NCBI GenBank assembly: GCA_005773635.1 | Contig: SXHN01000052.1 | Span: 1 to 64,000 of the forward strand | DNA from: Actinomycetota bacterium | GTDB taxonomy: Bacteria; Actinomycetota; Acidimicrobiia; IMCC26256; PALSA-610 | Direction: 5' to 3' | Length of the DNA stretch: 64,000 nucleotides | Shown: one piece after another, positions 36,845 to 45,700 of the stretch | Numbering within the stretch: position 1 is the stretch's first letter | How the letters are laid out: each line of letters begins with the position of its first letter | Notes under the pieces: generated by a model | Seen by the model: the letters and a program-made list of their open reading frames with translations, nothing else | Told to the model about the DNA's origin: nothing | The model's database searches: none | Translations under genes and position numbers: made by a program

Positions 36845-37491
36845 TCATTGGTGTTTTGCGCTTGACCACTTTGTAACGGTACGTCGCATCGCGCACAGTT
36901 GCATGGAAATATTTCACGGATTTCTTCTCTAAAATTCACCGCGCTCTGACCAGGATCAACGCGCGAAGTTGCAGGTCATGGACACACGATCAACGGTACG
37001 TTGAACTTGACAAGCGCACTGTATTTTTGGCTCACTGTTGCAGCCCCGCCACCGATACCCAGCCATCGGTCGGTACGAAACGCGGAGGAGGGGCTTCACG
37101 AAGTACGTCGGTCCAGGATCTCCTAGTAGAAAAACGCTGCGCTGTTACCGCCCGCGCCGGGTTGGCCTCCCAGCGGCCCCAACGGTTTTCCTGGACCACG
37201 TTCCTCTCGCCACATTCACGACGTCAGAATCTGGGCCTCTGAATCTGCGTGCCGGTAGCAAGATTCCCGCTGCAACCTGAAGAATCTTGGCGATTTCGGG
37301 AATTCTGGGCTTTGGTCCGACCGTTGGGGAGCTTGCCTCTATACTCCCGCGCCTTGTGACCTCCGGCGCACGCATGGGAACAACCCAATTTGGGGGCGCC
37401 GCGCCGGACAAACTCACGATCGCACCACCACACCCAATGCACGCAATACGAACCACCCGACAACACCACGACTGACGATGAGCACAACACG
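36845..37491. other. 647-base intergenic stretch rich in inverted repeats
   Basis: No convincing gene is visible on either strand; the short frames have no family features. Inverted repeats are frequent: TCAACG/CGTTGA at 36990-37004, ACCGAT/ATCGGT at 37051-37070, GGTCCAGGA (37110-37118) with TCCTGGACC (37189-37197) enclosing a GTTGG/CCAAC stem, AAGATTC/GAATCTT at 37260-37288, and TCCGGCGC (37362-37369) with GCGCCGGA (37401-37408) around CCCAATTTGGG. A structured RNA gene, or a leader for the DUF4193 gene, could lie here. It is neither a tRNA nor tmRNA by eye. Confidence 0.5.
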
Positions 37492-37956
37492 ATGAGTGAC
37501 GACGATTACGACGACGAACCCGATATCGACGAAGAGTTTGACGACGACACCCTCGACGACGATGCTCTCGACGACTCCGATATCGATGAGGCTTCAGTGG
37601 TTGACGAGGTGCTTGTTGCCGACTTGGCGATCGTTGTCGATGCCGACATTGACGACGATGACGACGACACCGTTGCGGCCGCTCTGAAAGATGACGACGA
37701 CGAAGTCATCGATCTCGACGAGGAACTCCACCCCGACGACGTCGAGGAGGCCTTAGACGTTGTGTTGCGAGAACGCACCGCCAAAGCTGGGCTCGAAGAC
37801 GAAGAGGAAGACGACGAACCCGAAGACCGCACCGAAGCAGGCAACAAGATCGTTCCTCGCCGGCCCGGTGAATTCGTCTGCTCGAGCTGCTTTCTCGTAC
37901 TACCGGGGCACATGTTGGCCGATGAGGCCAATCGCTTATGCCAGGATTGTCTCTGA
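37492..37956 (+). CDS. DUF4193 protein, acidic with C-terminal zinc ribbon
   Basis: A 154-residue protein. About 110 residues are dominated by Asp and Glu. The C-terminus is a compact Cys4 ribbon (FVCSSCFLV then LCQDCL) like actinobacterial DUF4193. The acidic part may bind basic proteins or mimic nucleic acid; the family role is unknown. ATG 37492 (MSDDDYDDE) is chosen over upstream in-frame starts because composition changes there. It overlaps lnt by 19 bases. Confidence 0.8.
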   Translation: MSDDDYDDEPDIDEEFDDDTLDDDALDDSDIDEASVVDEVLVADLAIVVDADIDDDDDDTVAAALKDDDDEVIDLDEELHPDDVEEALDVVLRERTAKAGLEDEEEDDEPEDRTEAGNKIVPRRPGEFVCSSCFLVLPGHMLADEANRLCQDCL

Positions 37957-39524
37957 CCACTGGTCACAACATCATTGCTGGTCGATGGGCCCAGCGGGGT
38001 AGCGCTGCGCTCACAGGAGTTCTGCTCGGACTCAGCCGCCCAGGGCCCGACATCGGAGTGTTGGCGTTCGTTGGCTGTGTTCCGCTGCTTGTCGCCCTGC
38101 GTGGAGTGCGCCCACGCACAGCCGCCGCCCTAGGTCTGGTTGCTGGCAGCGTGTACTACGCGATCGTGGTGTCATGGGCCTGGTATTTCGGTGCCATCGC
38201 AATCGTGCCATTCGCGTTGGTGTTAGCCACCTACTGGGCCGCCGCGTGCGCGTGCATCAGTGCCCTCGCTACGAGCAATTCCAGCCGCGTCGCCCGGCAC
38301 AGCCTGACTGTCGCCTTCGCAACCGCAGCCCTGTTCACACTCTGGGAAGGCGTTGTAAGCCGCTGGCCGTTTGGCGGGTTCTCATGGGGTGAAATTGGAT
38401 ACGCAATGCACGATCTTGCCCCGATGCGGAGCTTGGCTGCCATTGGAGGATTGCCGCTTGTTTCCTTCATCGTCATTTTGATCAACGCGCTGATCGCGCA
38501 GAGCATCGCGGCACCACGTCGCGTCCAGCTCCGCGGTGCTGCGTCGATGGTCGCAATAATTTCTCTCATTGGCCTGTGGTTCGCGTCGTGGCCTCGCATG
38601 ACTAGCACCGGCACGTCGCGCGTCGCGATGCTGCAAGGCAACGACATCAACCGGGACTTAACTGCGCAAGAAATCGCCAGCTTGACGCTGCCTCGACGTC
38701 ATTTTGCGCTTGCCGACAAGCTGCAAGGGGAGTACGACCTCATCGTATTTCCGGAGTCGGGATTTCATCCTGAGGTCATCGACGATCCCCTGATTGTTGC
38801 TCGTGTGCAGCAGTACGCCCGAAAGCACACCTCGTTTGTACTCGCGAATGGCGTCGCGGAGGCCGACGATGGGCGGGCCTTCAATCGCAATGTGCTGTTC
38901 GACCGCACGGGCAGTCAGGTTGGCACCTACGAGAAGCGGCATTTGGTGCCGTTCGGGGAATGGGTCCCGTGGCGCAACACACTGCAGCGATACATCGGGT
39001 CGCTCGAACGGATTCCGCGGGACTTCAAAGCGGGATCACAAGATGGGATATTTTCGATCGGATCCCACAAAATCGCCACCGTCATTTGCTTCGAATCTGC
39101 CTTCGGGCCGCAGGTACGAGCCAGCGCACGCGCGGGTGCGGAACTCATCGTCGTTTCCACGAACAACCGGTCATATCGCCGTTCCGCGAATTCCGCACAG
39201 CACATCGCACTGGGCCAGATTCGGGCTGCAGAGACTGGGCGTAGCGTGCTGCACGCGTCGGTATCGGGAGCCAGCGCAGTGATCGACGACAGAGGTCGTA
39301 TCACGCACCGCACCGAGATGTTCCGCAACGACATCGTCAGTATTGATACACACAGCCGCAGTGGCCACACCCTGTACATGCGATGGGGCGAATGGGTGCT
39401 GTGGGCCTGTGGCAGTTTCATCGCGGCCCTCGTAGTCGCCAACATCCGACACCGGACTACGGGCCGTCGCATCCCGGGCCCGGCTTCTACACTCGGCCTT
39501 GTGGACCAGGATCCGATCCCGTGA
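37938..39524 (+). CDS. lnt: Apolipoprotein N-acyltransferase
   Basis: A 528-residue membrane enzyme that adds the third acyl chain to lipoproteins. About seven or eight membrane segments, with LSRPGPDIG in the first loop, surround a nitrilase-like domain. The catalytic triad is visible as Glu in VFPESG, Lys in YEKRHLVPFGE and Cys in VICFESAF. In this window it would act on products such as the His-rich lipoprotein. It starts inside the end of the DUF4193 gene and overlaps the next gene by GTGA. Confidence 0.9.
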   Translation: MPGLSLTTGHNIIAGRWAQRGSAALTGVLLGLSRPGPDIGVLAFVGCVPLLVALRGVRPRTAAALGLVAGSVYYAIVVSWAWYFGAIAIVPFALVLATYWAAACACISALATSNSSRVARHSLTVAFATAALFTLWEGVVSRWPFGGFSWGEIGYAMHDLAPMRSLAAIGGLPLVSFIVILINALIAQSIAAPRRVQLRGAASMVAIISLIGLWFASWPRMTSTGTSRVAMLQGNDINRDLTAQEIASLTLPRRHFALADKLQGEYDLIVFPESGFHPEVIDDPLIVARVQQYARKHTSFVLANGVAEADDGRAFNRNVLFDRTGSQVGTYEKRHLVPFGEWVPWRNTLQRYIGSLERIPRDFKAGSQDGIFSIGSHKIATVICFESAFGPQVRASARAGAELIVVSTNNRSYRRSANSAQHIALGQIRAAETGRSVLHASVSGASAVIDDRGRITHRTEMFRNDIVSIDTHSRSGHTLYMRWGEWVLWACGSFIAALVVANIRHRTTGRRIPGPASTLGLVDQDPIP

Positions 39525-40174
39525 ACCCCAACCCCGCACACCGAACCTCAGGTGACCGCGCCACCGAGTCGCGACCTGTACCGTCGCCGATTGCGCTCGC
39601 GGTTCTGTTGCCCATAGGAGCGCTCGCCAATTTGTTCGACCCGAAGTCCGACGGCAATCCGCACTGCGTCGCTCGGGGTCGCGACGAGCTCGACATCGCG
39701 GCCCTGAAGGTCACGCAACACATCGCAACGGCCAAAGGCACTGGGCAACTCGCGATCGCATTCGGTGTGCCGATGTTGCAGCGCAAGCTCATCGCGCGCG
39801 TTGACGCGGCCCGGGGGCGACCGCCGCGCCCGGAACCTGAACCAGGGGAGTGGCCTACCCAACCCGACGCCCAAGCCGACGTCCAAGTTGAGACCCGCAT
39901 CGAGGGGCCACCAGCATCACAAGGTCCCGACACTGCATCAGTTTCTCGGACTGCCCCTATCGCCCAAACGCACCTTGACGCTATCGACGCCAGCAACGAT
40001 GCCTCGGCGTTGGCGATTCCCAGCTACGACACGCTGTCAGCCTCACAAATTGTCGAACGCCTTGCGGGCCTCAACGAACGTGATCGCGATCTTTTGCGAC
40101 GCTATGAACTGGCGAACCGCAAACGTCGAACGATCCTCGGCAAGATCGATCAACTTCAAGCCGCGAGCTCATAG
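39521..40174 (+). CDS. Hypothetical protein with conserved C-terminal helical domain
   Basis: A 217-residue protein starting at GTG, overlapping the lnt stop. The N-terminal part is a short helical region (ALAVLLPIGALANLFD) that could bind membrane or lipid. A long Pro/Gln/Ala linker follows. The C-terminal 45 residues (LSASQIVERLAGLNERD, YELANRKRRTILGKID) form a helical hairpin repeatedly seen at the ends of otherwise unrelated actinobacterial proteins. Function unknown; the GNAT gene follows three bases later. Confidence 0.6.
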   Translation: MNPNPAHRTSGDRATESRPVPSPIALAVLLPIGALANLFDPKSDGNPHCVARGRDELDIAALKVTQHIATAKGTGQLAIAFGVPMLQRKLIARVDAARGRPPRPEPEPGEWPTQPDAQADVQVETRIEGPPASQGPDTASVSRTAPIAQTHLDAIDASNDASALAIPSYDTLSASQIVERLAGLNERDRDLLRRYELANRKRRTILGKIDQLQAASS

Positions 40175-40177
40175 TCG

Positions 40178-40654
40178 ATGGACATCGCGGCTCGCAGTGG
40201 CGATGTCGAAGACCTCGACGCCATCGTCGCGTTGAGTGCGGCATTCCGAGCAGAACAGCGACTGGCTCGCGGCGGTGTTCTCTGGGACAGCCGCGAAGCT
40301 CCAGACCCATCTCGCGACTTCCTACTTGCAGCGATCACCTCTGCCGATCACCTTTGCGTCGTCGGGACGATCGACGACGCCATCCTCGCGTTCGCAATCG
40401 CGGGGTGCGAGACCACGCGTGGCGGGACGGTTATAGGTCGTATTGAATTGTTGTACGTAGATCAAGGGGCCAGAGAGGTGGGGGTCGGCGAGGCTGTTAT
40501 CGAGGCCGTCGGCAACTGGTGTAAAGCCCAGGGCTGTGCAGGCATCGATGCGTACGCATTGCCTGGCGAAAGGCTCACGAAGAACTTCTTCGAAAGTAAC
40601 GGTTTCGTTGCCCGTCTACTTACGATGCACCACCGTTTCGATTCTGCGTCGTAG
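40178..40654 (+). CDS. GNAT-family N-acetyltransferase
   Basis: A 158-residue single-domain GNAT. Strand 4 (RIELLYVDQGAREVGVGEAVIEAV) holds a degenerate acetyl-CoA-binding R/Q-x-x-G-x-G/A loop, and FFESNGFVARLLTMH is the usual end. Substrate is unknown. It forms part of the lnt operon. Its TAG stop overlaps the probable -10 box of the next gene. Confidence 0.82.
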   Translation: MDIAARSGDVEDLDAIVALSAAFRAEQRLARGGVLWDSREAPDPSRDFLLAAITSADHLCVVGTIDDAILAFAIAGCETTRGGTVIGRIELLYVDQGAREVGVGEAVIEAVGNWCKAQGCAGIDAYALPGERLTKNFFESNGFVARLLTMHHRFDSAS

Positions 40655-40657
40655 ATT
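40652..40657 (+). promoter_or_regulatory. Candidate -10 box (leaderless start) of pepF
   Basis: TAGATT lies seven bases before the ATG at 40665 and includes the stop codon of the GNAT gene. No Shine-Dalgarno sequence is present. The arrangement repeats that found before pafB. Confidence 0.4.
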
Positions 40658-40664
40658 CGCTGGC

Positions 40665-42479
40665 ATGCCTGCAACCGAAGAATTCGCCCCTAACGAAACT
40701 GATCGCTTGGCCCTTGACGTCTCGTGGAATATCGAAACTTTGCTCCCGCAACCGGGCGACGCCGGGGTTGATGCATTGCTCGACACTGCAGCTGCCACAG
40801 GGGAGCGGTTAGCGGCACAACGCGGCACCGTTGCCGACATGACCAGCGCCCAACTCGCCGCCTTCATGCAGGGCTTGGCGGAAATCGGCGAGACCATCGG
40901 ACGAGTCGGCAATTACGCGCACTTAGCCTTCGCGACCGACACTGAAGCTCCCGAACATGGAGCTCGTCTGATGAAAGTCGAGGAGCGGTCGACTGCAATC
41001 AACACCCAACTCCTCTGGTTCGAATTGGAGTGGGCGGAACTGACCGACGAGCGCGTCGATGCACTGTTGCGCGACCCTGCGCTCGATTTTGCCGCCCACC
41101 ATTTACGTTCACAGCGTCGCTACCGCCCGCACTTGTTGACCGAACCCGAAGAGATTGTGCTGTCGGAAAAATCTGTTACCGGCTCGGGTGCATGGGTACG
41201 ACTCTTCGAAGAACTCACCTCGGCCGTGAGCCTCGAAATTGACGGAAAACCGGCGAAACTCGAGTCGGGCCTTGCGTTACTCGGTTCCCCCGACCGAGCG
41301 GTACGCCAGCAAGCCGCGGCCGCCGTTACAGCCGGACTTGCACCAGGGTTACGCACTCGCGCCTACGTCTTCAACACGTTGCTGGCCGACAAGAGCATCG
41401 ACGACCGCATGCGAAAATTTCCTTCGTGGGTATCGAGTCGCAACTTGGCCAACGAAGCTAGTGATGCTTCGGTAGAGGCGCTTGTGGCTGCCGTGCAGGC
41501 CCGTAATGCGATCCCGCAGCGGTGGTACACCCTCAAGGCACAATTACTTGGCCTCGACCAGCTTGCGGACTACGACCGAATGGCGAGCGTTGCGTCGAGT
41601 GAATCGCAAATTGGCTGGGGCGAGGCGCGCGACATCGTCCTAGATGCGTATTCGTCGTTTTCACCAGAGCTATCCAACATCGCCCGGGTGTTTTTCGATG
41701 ACAATTGGATCGACGCCCCGGTACGCGGTGCAAAACGACCCGGCGCGTTTTGTGCGTATACCGTCCCGTCGCATCACCCGTACCTGATGCTCAACTGGAC
41801 GGCTCGGCGCCGCGATGTGCTGACATTGGCCCACGAGCTTGGCCACGGGATCCACGCGTACCTCTCACGCCCCCAAGGAGTTTTCCATCAGTCGACTCCG
41901 CTCACACTGGCCGAGACCGCTTCGGTTTTCGGCGAAACGGTCACATTCGGTCGGCTCCTCGAAGCTACAACGGAGCCAAACGAACGACTCGCGTTGTTGG
42001 CGGAAAGTCTGGAAGGAACAATCGCAACTGTGTTCCGCCAAGTCGCGATGAACCGATTCGAGGCATCGGCACATACGGCACGACGTGAGGAGGGGGAGTT
42101 ATCGGTTGATCGTTTCGGCGAGCTCTGGCACGATTCACAGCACCACATGCTCGGGGATTCGGTTGAGATCACCGACGGATACCGCAGCTGGTGGTCTTAC
42201 GTGCCGCACTTCATTGGCTCGCCCGGATACGTCTACGCGTACGCCTACGGCCAACTGCTCGCATTGTCGGTCTATGCACGCTATGAAACTGCCGGCGCCT
42301 CGTTTGTACCGCAGTATCTCGAGCTCCTGAGCGCCGGCGGCTCGCTACCGCCGGAGGAACTCGGCAAGATCGTTGACTGCGATCTCACTGACCCTGGATT
42401 TTGGGACGCCGGACTCGACATCGTGCAACGCCAACTCGACGACACCATCGAAGCCGCGAGGGCAGCAGGGCGGCTGTAG
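40665..42479 (+). CDS. pepF: M3-family oligoendopeptidase
   Basis: A 604-residue cytosolic zinc metallopeptidase. The active site HELGH begins at His390 (LAHELGHGIHAYLS), and the third ligand Glu follows in LAETASVFGE. The helical N-terminal half (QLAAFMQGLAEI and so on) is normal for the oligoendopeptidase F group, which cuts peptides of roughly 7-17 residues. ATG 40665 (MPATEEF) is chosen because in-frame upstream starts lie within the GNAT gene. It could degrade peptides released by the proteasome, an inference only. Confidence 0.9.
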   Translation: MPATEEFAPNETDRLALDVSWNIETLLPQPGDAGVDALLDTAAATGERLAAQRGTVADMTSAQLAAFMQGLAEIGETIGRVGNYAHLAFATDTEAPEHGARLMKVEERSTAINTQLLWFELEWAELTDERVDALLRDPALDFAAHHLRSQRRYRPHLLTEPEEIVLSEKSVTGSGAWVRLFEELTSAVSLEIDGKPAKLESGLALLGSPDRAVRQQAAAAVTAGLAPGLRTRAYVFNTLLADKSIDDRMRKFPSWVSSRNLANEASDASVEALVAAVQARNAIPQRWYTLKAQLLGLDQLADYDRMASVASSESQIGWGEARDIVLDAYSSFSPELSNIARVFFDDNWIDAPVRGAKRPGAFCAYTVPSHHPYLMLNWTARRRDVLTLAHELGHGIHAYLSRPQGVFHQSTPLTLAETASVFGETVTFGRLLEATTEPNERLALLAESLEGTIATVFRQVAMNRFEASAHTARREEGELSVDRFGELWHDSQHHMLGDSVEITDGYRSWWSYVPHFIGSPGYVYAYAYGQLLALSVYARYETAGASFVPQYLELLSAGGSLPPEELGKIVDCDLTDPGFWDAGLDIVQRQLDDTIEAARAAGRL

Positions 42480-42593
42480 CCCGCCAGTGGATTGACCAAC
42501 GTCCAGCATAAGTTTACATAACGTGGATTATCGGCGTTATGGAGAATCTGCCATGCGCTGTGAGCGCAACCGACCGGAGTGGGTCTTGTTTGA

Positions 42594-42618
42594 GGCTCAA
42601 CAGCATTCCTGTTGAGCC
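42594..42618. terminator. Perfect 10-bp inverted repeat between pepF and the NRPS gene
   Basis: GGCTCAACAG and CTGTTGAGCC flank a five-base loop (CATTC). It lies 115 bases after the pepF stop and 98 before the NRPS start. No T run follows, so it may be an actinobacterial-type terminator, a processing site, or an operator for the NRPS gene. The rest of this 236-base spacer shows nothing else that I recognise. Confidence 0.5.
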
Positions 42619-42715
42619 AGATCATTGACTCGCCGATAGCATCCGCATCCAGTCGGCCGACCGCGGGTCACCGGGCCTCTATCTGGGTCTCAATCTGTGA
42701 AAGGGATTACCGAAG

Positions 42716-45700
42716 ATGGGCGACGATCACGATCCTCGCATCGCGTCGGGTGACGATTCGTCAACTCCAAAAGTTGCGCTGACTGCGGCACAACGGGCAA
42801 AGCTCGCCGCCAAGTTGGGAGTCAAAACTCGCCCTAGCGCCCAACAACCAATCGTTCGGCGCCCTGATGGACTCGATGTCGTGCCGCTGTCGCATCCGCA
42901 GGAACTCTTGTGGCTGCTTGACCAGGTCTCCGGCGGCGGATGGGCCTACAACGCTCCAGAAGCTGTGCGATTCGTTGGACCAATCGATCTCGACGCATTG
43001 CACCAGGCCTATGACGCACTGGTTGCTCATAACGAAATATTGCGCACGACCTACCAACTCAACGAACGCGATGAGCCAATGCAAGTCATTGGCCCACCAG
43101 GCCCGGCCGAGTATCAAGTGGTCGATTTGAGCGAACTCGACCCAACATCCGCAGACGCTCGGCTCCAACTGCTCCTTCGGGATGCTGCCGAACGGCCGTT
43201 TGATTTAGCCGTCGATCCAATCATGCGTGTCCTCGTCGTCCGGCTCAGCCCACTGGAACATGTCGTGCTGTCGGTGTTGCACCACATCGCGATCGACGGT
43301 TGGTCGCGGGCACCATTTTGGCAACAACTTGGGGAGCTGTATCGCCGCGCACAATCGGGTGCAACTCTGCGACTCGACCCACAACCAATCGAATACGCCG
43401 ACTTTGCGTTGTGGCAGCGCGAACGCCTCGAAGGCGGCCTCCAGGACGCTCAGCTGGCGTTTTGGAGGCGCGAGCTCGAGGGGGCCCCGGCTTCGCTCGA
43501 TCTGCCAACCGATCGAGCCCGCCCACCCGTGCAGTCATTTCAGGGCGCCCACATCCACCGGAAGTTTTCGCCGGACCTGCTGCAAGCGATTCGCGACGTC
43601 GGCCAACGCGAAGGCTGCACACTCTTCATGACCGCGACCGCATTGTTCGCAGTATTTCTGCACAAACTCAGCGGCCAAGACGACATCGTGATTGGCACCC
43701 CGATCGCGAACCGCAATCGCACTGATCTCGAATCAATTATTGGATATTTTGCAAACACCATCGCGCTCCGCACACCATTGCACGGCGACCCGACCTTTCA
43801 AGAAGTGTTGACGACGGTTCGAACGCGTGCCATTGCGGCCCTCACACACCAAGAGGTGCCATTCGGGAAAGTCGTAATCGAGGTCTCCCCCGACCGCGAC
43901 TTATCCAGAACCCCGATTTTCCAAGCACTTCTTGTAGTACACACTGAACAAGCCGCCGATCGCGTGCTGGGAGAAGCAACAGGCGAACGTCTCGCTTTCG
44001 AACGACGCTGGTCGAAGTTCGACATCACCCTCGCCATGGGCGAACACTCAGATGGGCTCGCAGTCGGATTCGAATACGCCACTGACCTCTTCGACACCGC
44101 AACGGTCGAGCGCATGGCAACACAATTTGAACAACTCACTCGCCGCGCCGTCGAACACCCGGATCTGCGAATCTCAGAACTCGTACTTCAGTCGCGTCGT
44201 GATGAACGCGATATGTTGCGCCTCGCTGAGGGACCGCAATCGAAGGGCTATCCCGCCTGTTTGCATGAGCTTTTTGAACATTCTGTTGCCGCCGCGCCTG
44301 AAAAAGTCGCAATCGAATTTGAAGATCGGTCCCTCACCTACCGGGAGCTCAATGCAGTCGCGAACGCACTCGCTGCTGAACTCGTAGACGTCGGCGTCGG
44401 ACCCGACGTGCCCGTTGGCATCTGCGCGCCACGCGGTATCGAAATGATCGTCGGCCTCATCGCCACCCTCAAAGCGGGCGGAGCATGTTTGCCGCTCGAC
44501 CCTGACTACCCCATCGACCGGCTAGCCCACATGCTGGCCGATTCCGAGGCATCGGTGCTCATCAGTGTGTCTGCCACGAGCCCTCATCTCTCTCATTTGA
44601 ATATCGCCAATGAAATCGTGGTCGATCACGCTTGGCCACGGCTTGTGTCGGCAGCGCCAGATACTCCCCCATTGCCGATCACCGTCACCGAAGCGCACCT
44701 CGCGTACCTCGTCTACACCTCTGGGTCAACCGGAAAGCCCAAGGGCGTCATGCTCACCCATCGTGGCCTCGTCAACCACGCACGAGCAGCTATCGATCTC
44801 TATGGCCTCAACGCCGATGATCGCGTGCTGCAATTTTGTTCCACAAGCTTCGATATCAGCATCGAAGAGATCTTCCCGACGCTCGCGGCGGGAGCGACGA
44901 TCGTCGTTCGCACCGAAAGCATGCCGCTTGGTGGCATCGGTCTGTGTGACTGGCTTCGACAACGAGCCATCACCGTGCTGGATCTTCCAACGGCGTTCTG
45001 GCACGAATGGGTTGGCGATCTCCAGTCGCTAGCAGTGCGGCCGCACGATGCCCTTCGTGTCGTGATCGTTGGAGGCGAGACCGCGAACGCGTCGACCTTT
45101 GCGGCCTGGCTCAGCATTGTTGGAGACCGCGTCCGCTGGTTCAACACCTACGGGCCTTCTGAAGCCAGCGTGATTGCGACCGCGTATGAAGCTTCAAGAC
45201 ACTGGGATCAAGATTCAGGCCGCGAACTTTCAATCGGCTGGCCCATCAACAACAGCGTGGTGCACATCCTCGACTCGGCCCGCCGTCCAGCCCCGATTGG
45301 CGTACGGGGCGAGATCTATCTCGGTGGCCCTGGGGTCGCCCGTGGCTATCTCAATCAACCCGAGCTCACCGCAGATAGGTTTGTTGCCGATCCTTTCAAT
45401 CTCGATTCAGGCCGCAACCTGTATAGAACCGGTGACATCGGCCGACGTCTTCCCGATGGCTCGATCGACTTCGTCGGGCGAGCGGATCAGCAGATCAAGA
45501 TTCGTGGATTTCGCATTGAACCCGGTGAGATCGAAACCGTTCTTGGCGAACATAGCGAAGTAGCCGAAGTGGTCGTAGTTGCAATCGACGACCCCACGAA
45601 AGGCAAGGTCCTTGTCGCGTACGCGACACGCAGTTCAGCGCCGGCTGCACAAGACAATTTCGGTGCCACCGACGACATCGAACACGAAATCCGCAGGTTT

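Noticed and set aside
37312-37345. Promoter for the DUF4193-lnt operon from TATACT at 37340
   Set aside because: The -10 looks good but the only -35-like sequences have spacers of 10 or 22 bases.
36845-37491. tRNA, tmRNA or RNase P RNA
   Set aside because: No T-loop GGTTCGA-type motif, no CCA end and no RNase P core sequences seen on either strand.
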